From Alphaproteobacteria bacterium (lineage in GTDB: Bacteria > Pseudomonadota > Alphaproteobacteria > Acetobacterales > Acetobacteraceae): 64,000 nt of DNA. Where the stretch lies: the NCBI GenBank assembly GCA_016869715.1, contig VGDM01000013.1:1-64000 (forward strand). The letters are read 5' to 3'. Positions within the stretch are counted from its first letter, which is position 1. Each line of letters starts with the position of its first letter. The position numbers were made by a program, and so were the translations under genes. Under the pieces are notes generated by a model. It did not search any database, was not told where the DNA came from, and was given only the letters and a program-made list of their open reading frames with translations. Of the stretch, positions 1-8,404 are shown one piece after another.

Positions 1-106
1 CTTCGCGTGTGTACTCATCAAGAACCGTCAGCATCTTGTAGGGGCGGCCATTGCTGAGCTTGTCATGTACAAAATCAATCGACCAGACATGGTTCGCGTA
101 ATAAGG
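1..106 (-). mobile_element. IS3-family transposase (OrfB) internal fragment
   Basis: Read on the minus strand, this stretch encodes an internal part of an rve/DDE integrase of the IS3 type. It contains NHVWSIDFV, which carries the first catalytic Asp, followed by GRPYKMLTVLDEYTRE. The open frame continues past the window edge at base 1, so the downstream DDE core probably lies outside. On the other side it stops abruptly at about base 106, where an amidohydrolase begins. No start codon and no IS end are visible. This makes it a remnant left by a deletion or rearrangement, not a clean insertion terminus. The IS3 assignment rests on the motif alone; the exact IS name cannot be given. Confidence 0.8.
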
Positions 107-410
107 CCCAGCGCAAGCCCAGCATGCCAGGCTGCTTCTTCCAGCCCTGAATCAAATGGCGCAATTCCTGGAGCGTCGGTGGGAATTGGCAAATCACCGC
201 GAAACTTTCCGGATAACGCCGCGCGGCTTCTACTGCCATGGCATTTGAATCAGGGTCCCAGCTTGCCGGCGGATGGATCACCGCGGCATGCACACCGGCC
301 TCATCCATTTCGCGCAAGGCTCCCCCTACCGTATAGGATGAAACCTTGCGATGCAGGCCGGAAGGCGTACCCTTGGACCAGATATGGATTTGCGCATCAG
401 CGATTTTCAT
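100..410 (-). pseudogene. amidohydrolase (amidohydrolase_2 type), 3' truncated at IS fragment
   Basis: The N-terminus MKIADAQIHIW carries the D-x-H-x-W metal-binding opening of the amidohydrolase_2 (TIM-barrel, 2-pyrone-4,6-dicarboxylate lactonase-like) family. Only about 100 residues of a protein normally near 280 remain. After MLGLRW the frame runs into the transposase remnant and terminates a few codons later, so the barrel and most metal ligands are missing and the gene must be inactive. It starts 11 bp after the SDR stop codon, so it was the third gene of an operon with the two dehydrogenases upstream. The exact junction lies between about bases 100 and 107. Confidence 0.75.
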
Positions 411-421
411 GAAACCCGCCC

Positions 422-1165
422 CTATTGCGCGATAAAGCCGCCATCAATCACCAGCTCGGTTCCGGTGATGAAGGATGCCTCATCGGAAGCAAGGAACAAC
501 ACACCATATGCAACCTCAATCGGCTCCCCCAGGCGACGCAGCGGCGTGAGCGGAATCTTCGCCGATCGCCCCGGCCCATTCGTGCCGCCCAGCATCGGCG
601 GCAGATAACCGGGATGCACGGAATTGACGCGCACCCCCTGAGGCCCCCAGCGCACCGCTGCATTCTTGGTCAGTAACCGCACCGCGCCCTTGGAAGCGGA
701 ATAGCCCGGATGCCCCTCCGCGCTGCTCACAAACCCCATGATGGAGGAGATATTGACAATCGAGCCCTTGCCCTGCCCCGCCATCACCTGGCCCACCAAG
801 GTCGTGCCCAAAAAGACGCCCGTCGCGTTGATCGCCATCAGCTGATTCCAGCCTTCCAGTGACAGCATATCGCCAACCGCGCTGCCGCTGATGCCTGCAT
901 TATTTACCAGAATATCAATCCGCCCATAATCGGACAGCACCTTTTGGATCAGCCGCTTCCAAGCCGCTTCCTGCGCCACATCCATGGCGATGAAACTCGC
1001 GCGTCCCTGGCTTGCGGTGATGTCAGCCGCCAGCGCTTCACCCAGATCAGCATGACGATCCGCGATGATCACCACCGCGCCTTCCTTGGCGAATAGTCGC
1101 GCCTCGGCTTCACCCATGCCATGTGCGCCACCGGTGATGATGGCAATCCTGTCCTTCAGACGCAT
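422..1165 (-). CDS. SDR family NAD(P)-dependent oxidoreductase
   Basis: A classical short-chain dehydrogenase/reductase of 247 residues, the usual length. The cofactor motif TGGAHGMG lies near residues 11-18, NNAG near 89, and the catalytic Tyr/Lys pair in YSASK near 155-159. The C-terminal GTELVIDGG is typical of the family. It oxidises or reduces a hydroxyl/keto group with NAD(P); the substrate cannot be read from the sequence. It lies 12 bp downstream of a 3-hydroxyisobutyrate-dehydrogenase-like gene and 11 bp upstream of a broken amidohydrolase, which suggests a small catabolic operon for an organic acid or lactone. Confidence 0.93.
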   Translation of the reverse strand: MRLKDRIAIITGGAHGMGEAEARLFAKEGAVVIIADRHADLGEALAADITASQGRASFIAMDVAQEAAWKRLIQKVLSDYGRIDILVNNAGISGSAVGDMLSLEGWNQLMAINATGVFLGTTLVGQVMAGQGKGSIVNISSIMGFVSSAEGHPGYSASKGAVRLLTKNAAVRWGPQGVRVNSVHPGYLPPMLGGTNGPGRSAKIPLTPLRRLGEPIEVAYGVLFLASDEASFITGTELVIDGGFIAQ

Positions 1166-1177
1166 TTTCCGTTCCCT

Positions 1178-2116
1178 TCAGCCCGCACTTCTTACCGTAT
1201 TGGGTGATTGCATCGAAACGCCTGCCCATTCCTCATAAAGCTGCACAACCGAAGTCATATCCGCATCCGGGCCAAAGCGATTGTTCGCAATGCTCAGCAT
1301 TTCGCGCGCCAGCGCTGCCATCGGCGCGGAAAGCCCAAAGGCCGAGAATTCCGCCACCGCCAAGGATAAATCCTTTGATACGATGGCATTGCTCGCGCCC
1401 CCCGAAAACCGCCCATTCAATACCGCACGCGGAAACTTCGTCACCGTAGAGCTATTGCGACCTGTGCTCACATTGATCACGTCACACATCAGCGCCGTAT
1501 CAATGCCGGCCTTGGCGCCGAGTGAAAACGCCTCTGCCGTCAGCACCATCCCCGCAAGCGATAGAAGATTATTTGCAAGCTTCATGGTCTGGCTAAGGCC
1601 GGGCGTATCGCCAATGGTGAAGACCGTGCGCCCCACCACCTGCAACAAAGGCATCACCGCAGCCAGCGCATCCGGCGCGCCGGAAGCAATCACCGCAAGC
1701 GCACCGGTCTCTGCACCCGGCACGCCGCCGCTGATCGGCGAATCAATGAGTGTAATCCCTCTTCCTGACAAGCCCGCCGCAATGCGCCGCATCGCCGCGC
1801 TGCCAATGGTGGACATCTCGATATAGCTGCGTACTGCGCCTGGCGCGCTGGCAATGCCCTCGGCGCCCAAGGCCACGCGTTCGGATGTTTCGGTACTCGG
1901 CAGACAGGCAAAGACCACGCTGCATTGCTGAGCAACCGCGGCGACCGAGCCCATGGCCTCGGCCCCCGCTTCGGTGGCGCGTTGCATGGCTTCGGCGCGG
2001 GGATCAAAGACCAGAATGCGCTTGCCTGGATTGCGCTGCGCCCAATCCGCCATACGCGTTGCAATCGGGCCGCCCATGGCGCCCAGCCCCAAAAATCCGA
2101 TGCGTTCCATATCCAT
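1178..2116 (-). CDS. NAD(P)-dependent oxidoreductase, 3-hydroxyisobutyrate dehydrogenase family
   Basis: A beta-hydroxyacid dehydrogenase of 312 residues. The Rossmann motif GFLGLGAMGGPIA is at the N-terminus, the substrate-binding DSPISGGVPGA near residue 120, and the catalytic Lys in TMKLANN near 170. I place the start at the internal ATG at 2116 because GGGAGGAAGG precedes it by a good distance; the frame is open 11 codons further upstream without such a site. The family covers 3-hydroxyisobutyrate, tartronate semialdehyde and related acids. It is the first gene of a minus-strand operon with the SDR and truncated amidohydrolase, and it diverges from a Bug receptor gene across 131 bp. Confidence 0.9.
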   Translation of the reverse strand: MDMERIGFLGLGAMGGPIATRMADWAQRNPGKRILVFDPRAEAMQRATEAGAEAMGSVAAVAQQCSVVFACLPSTETSERVALGAEGIASAPGAVRSYIEMSTIGSAAMRRIAAGLSGRGITLIDSPISGGVPGAETGALAVIASGAPDALAAVMPLLQVVGRTVFTIGDTPGLSQTMKLANNLLSLAGMVLTAEAFSLGAKAGIDTALMCDVINVSTGRNSSTVTKFPRAVLNGRFSGGASNAIVSKDLSLAVAEFSAFGLSAPMAALAREMLSIANNRFGPDADMTSVVQLYEEWAGVSMQSPNTVRSAG

Positions 2117-2247
2117 GACGCTGCCTTCCTCCCGCAGTCGAAGGCGCATTCTTCACCCATTTGGGTTGCCTGAATAGGGAAGGCGTGGCCAGCTTCGCTC
2201 AAAATGACTTTGCAGGATGGAGCGGTAGCATGTGGGGATAGCGCAGC

Positions 2248-3252
2248 ATGATCCAGGCATTCGCCATTTGGGCTTTCCGCAGCGCCGGACGCGCGGCTTG
2301 CGCGCTTTGGGCGCTTGCCTACATCTCGTCCGCCGCGTTCGTGCAATCCGCTGCCTACCCCACGCGCCCGATGCGTCTGCTGCTTGGCTTCGCACCAGGC
2401 AGTGCGACGAATGTGGTGGCGCGCATTCTGCAACAGAGCATTTCAGAACATCTCGGCCAGCCCTTGGCGGCTGAAAATCGGCCCGGCGCCAGCGGGATGA
2501 TCGCGACACAGGAATTGGTGCGCGCCGCGTCCGATGGCTATAGGCTGGCCATCATTGTCGGCGCGCATGCGGGACCGGCAGCGCTTCGACACAATATGCC
2601 CTTAGATCCTATTCGTGATATGGCGCCAATCAGGCAGATTATTCACATGCCGGCATTGGTGGCTGTGCTTGCGAAATCATCCGTGCAGAGCTTGCAGGAT
2701 TTGGTGGCTTTGGCGCGCGCCACGCTAAGTGGGCTCACCTATTCCGCCTCTGGCCCCGGTGGCTGGCAGGAATTTGGCGTGACGGATTTCGGCAAAAGGC
2801 TTGGCGTGAGTTTCGTGCATGTGCCGTATCGGGGCGGCGGGCCGGCCGGCGAGGCGCTCGCCACCGGCGATGTTGCCTTCAGCTTCGCGACTTTCGCGTC
2901 CGTCACGCCCATGGTGCAGGCGGGCACGGTGCGCGGGCTTGCGGTTAGTGGCGCGGAACGCTCCGCCGAATTTCCGAACCTGCCAACAATGGCCGATGCG
3001 TTGGGCATGCCCGGCTATCGCACCTTGGATTGGCGTGCGCTGGCTGGCCCGGCGGGTTTGCCGGCTGATCGCCGCGCGCGCATCGCGGCGGCCCTCCATC
3101 ACGCCTCGGCCAAGCCAGAATTGGCACAGCGGCTGCAAGCGGCGGGCGCCACACCGGCACCTTCAACGCCGCAACAGATGGAAGAATTCGTCCGCGCCGA
3201 AATCGCGCATTACACGGAATTGGCGCGCGCCACCGGGATCAAGGGCGAATAG
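2248..3252 (+). CDS. Bug/TctC-family tripartite tricarboxylate transporter substrate-binding protein
   Basis: A periplasmic receptor of 334 residues. An N-terminal hydrophobic signal of about 33 residues ends around SSAAFVQSAA. The mature start YPTRPMRLLLGFAPGSATNVVAR matches the family pattern (YP-x-RP...PGG-x-D), although the usual GG is GS here. VENRPGASG-type sequence follows (AENRPGASGMIA). Such proteins bind small carboxylates or related metabolites. No TctA/TctB genes lie next to it; orphan Bug receptors are common in Acetobacteraceae and Burkholderiales. It diverges from the dehydrogenase operon, whose substrate it may share. Its 3' end overlaps the convergent methyltransferase remnant by 14 bp. 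Confidence 0.9.
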   Translation: MIQAFAIWAFRSAGRAACALWALAYISSAAFVQSAAYPTRPMRLLLGFAPGSATNVVARILQQSISEHLGQPLAAENRPGASGMIATQELVRAASDGYRLAIIVGAHAGPAALRHNMPLDPIRDMAPIRQIIHMPALVAVLAKSSVQSLQDLVALARATLSGLTYSASGPGGWQEFGVTDFGKRLGVSFVHVPYRGGGPAGEALATGDVAFSFATFASVTPMVQAGTVRGLAVSGAERSAEFPNLPTMADALGMPGYRTLDWRALAGPAGLPADRRARIAAALHHASAKPELAQRLQAAGATPAPSTPQQMEEFVRAEIAHYTELARATGIKGE

Positions 3253-4042
3253 GCTTCCGCCCCACCGCCAGCCGCGCCATTGCCACAAAGGAACGCGGCC
3301 TATCAGCGTCACCGGCCAGATAGGCACAGCGCGCGAATTCCTTGATCGGCGGAATGCGCTCAGCGGGCAGTGCGGCGATGAAGGCCCCGGCAATGCCCCG
3401 CCCGCCAGCAGCCCAAGGGTCCCACCAATCCTCAAAATCCGTGAAGTCCTGGCGGATGGCGATGTCGCGTTCCGTCACCTGTTCAATGCCCGCCGCGTCA
3501 AACAAGGGCGTCATGCGCCCTGGCGCACCGACCGGGTCCGCCCAATAGCGCGCGCGAAACGCCTCGCCCTCCGGTTCGGTGATGGCAACACTATCGGCGA
3601 AGGCGCGCAAAAACGAAAAACCGCCAGTGAAATTTCACATCGCTGCTGCCACCACGCCGCCAGGCTTCGTCACGCGCAGCATTTCCGCCACAGCCTCGGC
3701 GCGATCTGGGACGAATTGCAGCAACAGCAGGGAGAGCGCCGTATCAAAAACCCCATCTGGCAGATCAAGCGCGCAGAGATCACCTTGGGGGAAATCTCCA
3801 CCCGGCACGCGCGCCCGCGCGGCTTGCAAAAACGCTGGGCTGATATCAATGCCGGTGATGCGCGCCATAGGGTCGCGCAGTGCCAAGGCATCCGCGAGCG
3901 CCCCGGTGCCACAGCCCTCATCGAGCACCGCCATACCGCGCGGCAGCACCAGCACATCCAGTATAGCATCCGCCAGCTTGCGGGACCATCGGCCCATGCT
4001 CTGTTCATAAGCCGCGCCATCCGTTGCAGCGTAGCCGGACAT
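3239..4042 (-). pseudogene. class I SAM-dependent methyltransferase with in-frame TGA stop
   Basis: A continuous frame of 268 codons encodes a Rossmann methyltransferase. The SAM-binding motif VLDEGCGTGALADAL is near residue 40 and the acidic GIDIS strand end near 65. At 3637-3635 the frame contains TGA inside AAAM-stop-NFTGGFSFLRAF. Homologous methyltransferases usually read a Trp here (AAxxWDFxGG), so a single TGG to TGA change explains it. The sequence on both sides stays in the same frame and remains family-like to the end. The product would be cut at about 135 residues, before the C-terminal cap. Sequencing error or readthrough cannot be excluded. It follows the ATC-hydrolase gene by 5 bp and is probably co-transcribed. 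Confidence 0.8.
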
Positions 4043-4047
4043 GCGCG

Positions 4048-4521
4048 CTATTCGTCGTAGCGGTAACGAAAATTGCAGTGGCTTGCGCCACCCATGATGG
4101 TTTGTGTGCGTTCCAGTTTCAGGTTCGAGTCATAGCCCTCACAAAACGCGCCATCTCGATTGCAGGACAGGATCGCACCCAATTCCGCCAGGCCCATGGC
4201 GCGATACATCTCGGCATAGCGGCAGCGCGTCACGTTGAAATCATAATGCTTGGCGTCCTTCCGGAGCGTCTCAATTTGCAGCGCATCCCCCTTGGTCCAG
4301 AGCGGCTGGAGGGAGACGAAATGTCCCAAGGATGGCTTCCCCTCCGGCGCCTGCTTGGCCATGTCGGCCGCGGCTTCCTTGGCGAGCTTGATGATGGCGG
4401 CCGATAGGATGCATTTCGCCTTTTCTTCACCGACCTGCGCCTTCATTTCCTCATAAATGCCCTTGGCAAAGGCGGCTTCGATCCGCCGTTGTTCAAGAAT
4501 GCCTAAGCTTTGCTTGGCCAT
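4048..4521 (-). CDS. L-2-amino-thiazoline-4-carboxylic acid hydrolase family protein
   Basis: A 157-residue protein resembling the ATC hydrolase family, which opens the thiazoline ring in bacterial cysteine formation from ATC. Recognisable parts are the Cys-containing segment LSCNRDGAFCEGYDSN near residues 117-132 and the end segment RTQTIMGGASHCNFRYR, which holds a conserved Cys. The N-terminal half is alpha-helical and Lys/Glu-rich. Many members outside ATC users are of unknown function, so the exact substrate is uncertain. It is followed 5 bp later by the damaged methyltransferase and diverges from ahcY. Confidence 0.75.
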   Translation of the reverse strand: MAKQSLGILEQRRIEAAFAKGIYEEMKAQVGEEKAKCILSAAIIKLAKEAAADMAKQAPEGKPSLGHFVSLQPLWTKGDALQIETLRKDAKHYDFNVTRCRYAEMYRAMGLAELGAILSCNRDGAFCEGYDSNLKLERTQTIMGGASHCNFRYRYDE

Positions 4522-4588
4522 AAGCGCCTCCCCGGGGTTTGATGAGCGAGCTTAGCTTGCCCTGCAAAACGGGCCAGCCCGAAAAGGA

Positions 4589-4606
4589 CATAAATGTATC
4601 CTTATA
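4589..4606. promoter_or_regulatory. candidate operator upstream of ahcY
   Basis: An imperfect palindrome, CATAAATGTATCCTTATA, lies 71 bp before the ahcY start in an AT-rich island within GC-rich DNA. The arms ATAA and TTAT are symmetrical around TGTATC. Its form (ATAAA-N-CTTAT) recalls sites of ArsR-type S-adenosylhomocysteine-responsive repressors (SahR) that control methionine-cycle genes in some Proteobacteria. The match to that motif is from memory and unverified. It could also be part of the promoter itself. Confidence 0.4.
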
Positions 4607-4676
4607 TACTTCTTTCCCTCTAGCCCCGCGCCCCGCCCCGTGTTACCCGCCGCACCAGAAACAAGGAGTCGGCGTC

Positions 4677-6077
4677 ATGCCCGCCCAAGACTACGTGATT
4701 AAGGACCTTTCCCTCGCCGCATGGGGGCGAAAGGAAATTGCTATGGCCGAGGATGAAATGCCCGGCCTGATGGCGGTGCGCGCCGAATATGGCGCCGCCC
4801 AGCCGCTCAAGGGCGCGCGTATCGCGGGCTGCCTGCACATGACCATTCAGACCGCGGTGCTGATCGAGACCCTGAAGCATCTTGGCGCCGATGTGCGTTG
4901 GTCTTCCTGTAATATCTTCTCAACGCAAGACCACGCGGCGGCAGCAATTGCCGAACGCGGCACGCCGGTTTTCGCCGTGAAGGGCGAAACGCTCTCGGAA
5001 TATTGGGAATATGTGCAGCGCACACTGGAATGGGCCGATGGCGGAGAGCCTAATGTGTTGCTCGATGATGGCGGCGACATGACGCTGCTCGTGCATTACG
5101 GGCTGCGCGCCGAACTGGGCGATACCGCGTTTCTGGACAAGGCGACGAATGAGGAAGAGGAAGTCTTCTTCGCCCTCATCAAGAATTGCCTCACGACCAA
5201 GCCAGGCTGGTTCGCGAAGCTTGCCGCCGCCATCAAGGGTGTTTCGGAAGAAACCACCACAGGCGTGCATCGGCTTTATGCCATGGCCAAAGATGGGCGC
5301 CTGCTCTTCCCGGCCATTAATGTGAATGACAGTGTCACCAAGTCTAAATTCGATAATCTCTATGGCTGCCGCGAATCCCTGGTGGATGCGATCCGTCGCG
5401 GCACCGATGTGATGATGGCCGGCAAGGTCGCGATGGTCTGTGGCTTTGGTGATGTGGGCAAGGGTTCCGCTGCGTCGCTCAGGAATGCTGGCTGCCGCGT
5501 GATGGTGAGCGAGGTTGACCCAATCTGCGCCCTGCAAGCCGCCATGGAAGGCTATCAGGTCGTCACCATGGAACAGGCCGCGCCAATGGCGGATATTTTC
5601 GTGACCGCAACTGGCAATGTGGATGTGATCACCGTTGATCACATGCGCGCCATGAAGCACCGCGCCATTGTCTGCAATATCGGCCATTTCGATTCCGAAA
5701 TTCAGGTTTCTGGCCTGCGCAATATGAAGTGGGATAATGTGAAGCCGCAGGTGGATGAAATCGAATTCCCTGACCAGAAGCGTATCATTCTGCTGTCCGA
5801 AGGCCGCCTAGTGAACCTTGGCAATGCCACCGGCCATCCTTCCTTCGTCATGTCGGCTTCCTTCACCAACCAGACACTCGCTCAGATCGAACTCTGGACC
5901 AATACCGCCAAATATGAGCGCAAGGTTTATACCCTGCCCAAGCATTTGGATGAGAAGGTGGCGGCGCTTCATTTGGCGAAGGTGGGCGCGACGCTGACGC
6001 AGCTTACCGCGCAGCAGGCCGGCTATATCGGCGTAGCGGCGCAAGGCCCCTTCAAGGCCGAACAATACCGTTACTGA
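4677..6077 (+). CDS. ahcY: adenosylhomocysteinase
   Basis: Hydrolyses S-adenosylhomocysteine to adenosine and homocysteine, which relieves product inhibition of methyltransferases. It has 466 residues, the normal length. Motifs visible are [13 protein letters not shown] near residue 60, the NAD-binding [17 protein letters not shown] near 260, and the C-terminal KAEQYRY ending, whose Lys/Tyr reach the NAD of the partner subunit. I place the start at ATG 4677, preceded by AAGGAG and followed by the family-like [13 protein letters not shown]. The frame is open for 46 more codons upstream but those look non-coding. A candidate operator lies 71 bp upstream. Confidence 0.97.
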   Translation: MPAQDYVIKDLSLAAWGRKEIAMAEDEMPGLMAVRAEYGAAQPLKGARIAGCLHMTIQTAVLIETLKHLGADVRWSSCNIFSTQDHAAAAIAERGTPVFAVKGETLSEYWEYVQRTLEWADGGEPNVLLDDGGDMTLLVHYGLRAELGDTAFLDKATNEEEEVFFALIKNCLTTKPGWFAKLAAAIKGVSEETTTGVHRLYAMAKDGRLLFPAINVNDSVTKSKFDNLYGCRESLVDAIRRGTDVMMAGKVAMVCGFGDVGKGSAASLRNAGCRVMVSEVDPICALQAAMEGYQVVTMEQAAPMADIFVTATGNVDVITVDHMRAMKHRAIVCNIGHFDSEIQVSGLRNMKWDNVKPQVDEIEFPDQKRIILLSEGRLVNLGNATGHPSFVMSASFTNQTLAQIELWTNTAKYERKVYTLPKHLDEKVAALHLAKVGATLTQLTAQQAGYIGVAAQGPFKAEQYRY

Positions 6078-6145
6078 AAATAACTCACCGGGACGTGGAC
6101 ACGGCTCCCGCCCCGGCGCAAGAGCGCATGGACGTTTGTCTGGTC

Positions 6146-6188
6146 GCATTTTCCGGGTCACCAAGTGTTCCACTTGGCTTGAAAATGC
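6146..6188. repeat. 44-bp-type palindromic repeat, copy 1
   Basis: A hairpin element begins GCATTTTC and ends GAAAATGC, with an inner stem CCAAGTG-TTC-CACTTGG. Two further copies lie at 34160-34203 (same orientation) and 62232-62275 (opposite orientation). Here it sits alone between ahcY and uppP, 69 bp after the ahcY stop, and might also act as a weak transcription terminator or 3' end stabiliser. Confidence 0.8.
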
Positions 6189-6236
6189 TGTAACGCGCAC
6201 CGTGCATCCCACCCGCGCCACGCATGGATCACGCGC

Positions 6237-7040
6237 ATGGACCTGAGCGCCCTTTTCTCTGCCTTGCTCATGGGCATTGTCGAAGGTTTGACTGAATTCC
6301 TGCCTATTTCCTCGACCGGGCATTTGATCCTGCTTGGCGAATTGACCGGCTTCCAGGGCCCGCCCGGCAAGGTTTTTGAAATCTCCATCCAGCTTGGCGC
6401 CATTCTTGCCGTGTGCTGGATTTATCGCGCGCTGATTGTGGATCTTTTGCGCGGCATGTGGCGGCCAGGGCGGGAACGCTATTACGTCGTCAACCTCATG
6501 CTCGCCTTCCTGCCGGCGGCGATTATCGGCTTGCTGTTTCACAAAACCATCACGACGCTGCTGTTCAACCCCTGGGTTGTGTCCATTGCGCTTATTCTTG
6601 GCGGCATTGCCATCATCGCCATTGAAAAGCTGCGCCCGGCGCCGAGCATTCATAGCGTGCCGGAAATCGGCCCACTTGCCGCCGTGCTGGTCGGGCTTGG
6701 CCAGGCGCTCGCGATGATCCCCGGCACATCGCGCTCGGGTGCGACGATCATCACAGCACTTTTGATCGGCGTAAAACGCCGTACTGCGGCCGAGTTTTCC
6801 TTCGTGCTTGCGATCCCAACCATTTTTGCCGCCAGCTTCTATAGTCTTTGGAAGGTGCGCAGCGAGATTGACCCAAGCGCCTTCGGGCATATCGCGGTTG
6901 GCTTTATCGCGGCCTTCATAGTTGCCTTCATCACAGTGCGCGCCGTACTAGCATTGATCGGACGCATCGGCTTCACGCCCTTTGGCTATTATCGCATCGT
7001 GCTCGGTAGCCTGATGCTCGTGGTGCTGGCGCTCAGCTAA
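6237..7040 (+). CDS. uppP: undecaprenyl-diphosphate phosphatase
   Basis: An integral membrane phosphatase (BacA/UppP) that recycles undecaprenyl diphosphate to the monophosphate carrier for peptidoglycan and polysaccharide synthesis. It has 267 residues with about eight membrane segments. The signature GIVEGLTEFLPISSTGHLI is near residues 13-31 and the second motif PGTSRSGATI near 160-170. Both contain the Glu, Ser and Arg residues important for catalysis. It is followed after 6 bp by the gamma-glutamylcyclotransferase-like gene, so the two are probably co-transcribed. Confidence 0.97.
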   Translation: MDLSALFSALLMGIVEGLTEFLPISSTGHLILLGELTGFQGPPGKVFEISIQLGAILAVCWIYRALIVDLLRGMWRPGRERYYVVNLMLAFLPAAIIGLLFHKTITTLLFNPWVVSIALILGGIAIIAIEKLRPAPSIHSVPEIGPLAAVLVGLGQALAMIPGTSRSGATIITALLIGVKRRTAAEFSFVLAIPTIFAASFYSLWKVRSEIDPSAFGHIAVGFIAAFIVAFITVRAVLALIGRIGFTPFGYYRIVLGSLMLVVLALS

Positions 7041-7046
7041 TCAAGA

Positions 7047-7937
7047 ATGATCCCACGTTACAGCTTCGCCTATGGCTCCAACACCGACGACCAAGATTGG
7101 CGCGATTGGTGCGCGCGCACTGGCCATGACCCGGCAGCAATCCGCCCAATCAGCCCCGGCATTCTGCCCGATGCGCGCCTAACCTTCGATTTTTTTAGCC
7201 AAAGCCGCGGCGGCGGCGCGCTGAATTTCCAAAGCCGGCTTGGTGGTTACATTGAAGGCGTGGTGCTGGAAGTCTCTGCTGCTGGCTGGCAAGCGCTCGA
7301 CCAGAAGGAAGGCGCGCCTCACGCCTATCAGCGCCGCACGCGCCACATCATCCTGCCCGATGGCGCGGCGCTTGAAGCCAGCGCGTATCAGGTCACGCCC
7401 GAACGCCAACAAGGTTTTGTCGCCCCGCCCGCCACATATTTGGACGCAGTGCGCCGAGGCTTCGCCGCCCATGGCCTGCACCCGCAGCCTGTCGAAGCCG
7501 CAGCGCGTGACGCAGAAGGCTGCCACATCCTGCCCGATGTCTTTGTCTATGGCACGCTCATGCAAGGCGGCTTCTGGCATGGTCCCGCCGCCAAGGCCGG
7601 CATCACTGCCACCACGCCGGCACAGGCCACCGGCACGCTATTTGATCTTGGCGATTACCCTGCCCTCATCCTTGGGGCCGCCACCCCCATCCAGGGAGAA
7701 ATTCTGAGCTTTCAGGATATCGCCAGCGCCTTGCCCATTCTGGATGACATCGAAGATGCCGCGCCCAATGGCGGCAGCTCCGGCATGTATCGCCGCACCA
7801 TCATGACCGTGACGGATCAGGCCGGGCAGCGCCGCCGCGCCTGGGCCTATGTGATGGCGCCGCATAATCTTGGTGCCGCGCCCACCATCGCCTCAGGCGA
7901 TTGGCGCGCGCAGTCCGTAAAAAAGCGGGCCGGGTAA
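7047..7937 (+). CDS. tandem gamma-glutamylcyclotransferase-like (AIG2) protein
   Basis: A 296-residue protein with two cyclotransferase-fold halves. The first opens SFAYGSNTDDQDW near residue 5, and the second opens VFVYGTLMQGGFW near residue 165. The YGSN/YGTL loops form the substrate cradle of this family. Each half is about the length of a single-domain member. The first half has LDQKEGAPHAY, which holds the expected acidic residue, and the second has LDDIEDAAP followed by MYRR. Single-domain proteins act on gamma-glutamyl dipeptides or gamma-glutamylamines; the substrate here is unknown. The duplicated arrangement is unusual. It follows uppP by 6 bp. Confidence 0.82.
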   Translation: MIPRYSFAYGSNTDDQDWRDWCARTGHDPAAIRPISPGILPDARLTFDFFSQSRGGGALNFQSRLGGYIEGVVLEVSAAGWQALDQKEGAPHAYQRRTRHIILPDGAALEASAYQVTPERQQGFVAPPATYLDAVRRGFAAHGLHPQPVEAAARDAEGCHILPDVFVYGTLMQGGFWHGPAAKAGITATTPAQATGTLFDLGDYPALILGAATPIQGEILSFQDIASALPILDDIEDAAPNGGSSGMYRRTIMTVTDQAGQRRRAWAYVMAPHNLGAAPTIASGDWRAQSVKKRAG

Positions 7938-7952
7938 GGCCGCCCAAAAAGA

Positions 7953-8276
7953 TTACTGTTCTTCGTCGCGGTCGGTGCCGACTTCGATATCCTCGCCGAT
8001 ATCCTCCGCGTCATCTTCCAGCTCTTCGGCGTCTTCAATCGCCTCATCGCCTTCGATGTCAGCCACTTCGATATCATCGGTCTCGGCCTCTGCCGTGCCG
8101 GGCGCTTTCTTCAGCCGTTCATCCAGCGGGTTCGCGCCAGGGCGGCGCAGGCGCGGCTGTTCCGCCGGCTGTTCCGTGGCGCATTTCGGGCAGACAGCCG
8201 GGGCGCGCAACAAATCATAAAATTTCGCGCCACAAGCGACGCAAGTCCGCTTCAGGCCGAGTTCTAGCTTCGCCAT
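7953..8276 (-). CDS. TIGR02300/FYDLN acid domain protein
   Basis: A 107-residue protein with an N-terminal zinc-ribbon-like module (CVACGAKFYDL... CPKC) at residues 10-33, then a Pro/Arg stretch, and a strongly acidic C-terminal tail of about 50 residues rich in Asp and Glu. This is the conserved alphaproteobacterial FYDLN family, usually found beside aroA as here. Its function is unknown. I start it at ATG 8276, where MAKLELGLKRTCVACG begins; the longer open frame upstream has no family features. It diverges from aroA across 128 bp. Confidence 0.92.
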   Translation of the reverse strand: MAKLELGLKRTCVACGAKFYDLLRAPAVCPKCATEQPAEQPRLRRPGANPLDERLKKAPGTAEAETDDIEVADIEGDEAIEDAEELEDDAEDIGEDIEVGTDRDEEQ

Positions 8277-8404
8277 GCAAACGCCTCTTGACTTCCGCTG
8301 GGCACGGTTTTGCAAATGAATCCGCCCGACATGATCAGACCGACTCCGTACCACCAGAAAAGCGCGGATTGCCACGCCCTGCCCTGCCATGTCAAACCGC
8401 GCCC

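Noticed and set aside
2819-4060. A 413-codon plus-strand frame
   Set aside because: It overlaps the Bug gene in another frame and then runs antisense to the methyltransferase; composition is Arg-rich and unstructured.
4522-4676. SAH or SAM riboswitch before ahcY
   Set aside because: No conserved riboswitch core could be recognised by eye; only the short palindrome stands out.
5808-6890. A 360-codon minus-strand open frame across ahcY and uppP
   Set aside because: It is antisense to two certain genes and its composition (His/Arg/Gly-rich, no motifs) is typical of shadow frames in GC-rich DNA.
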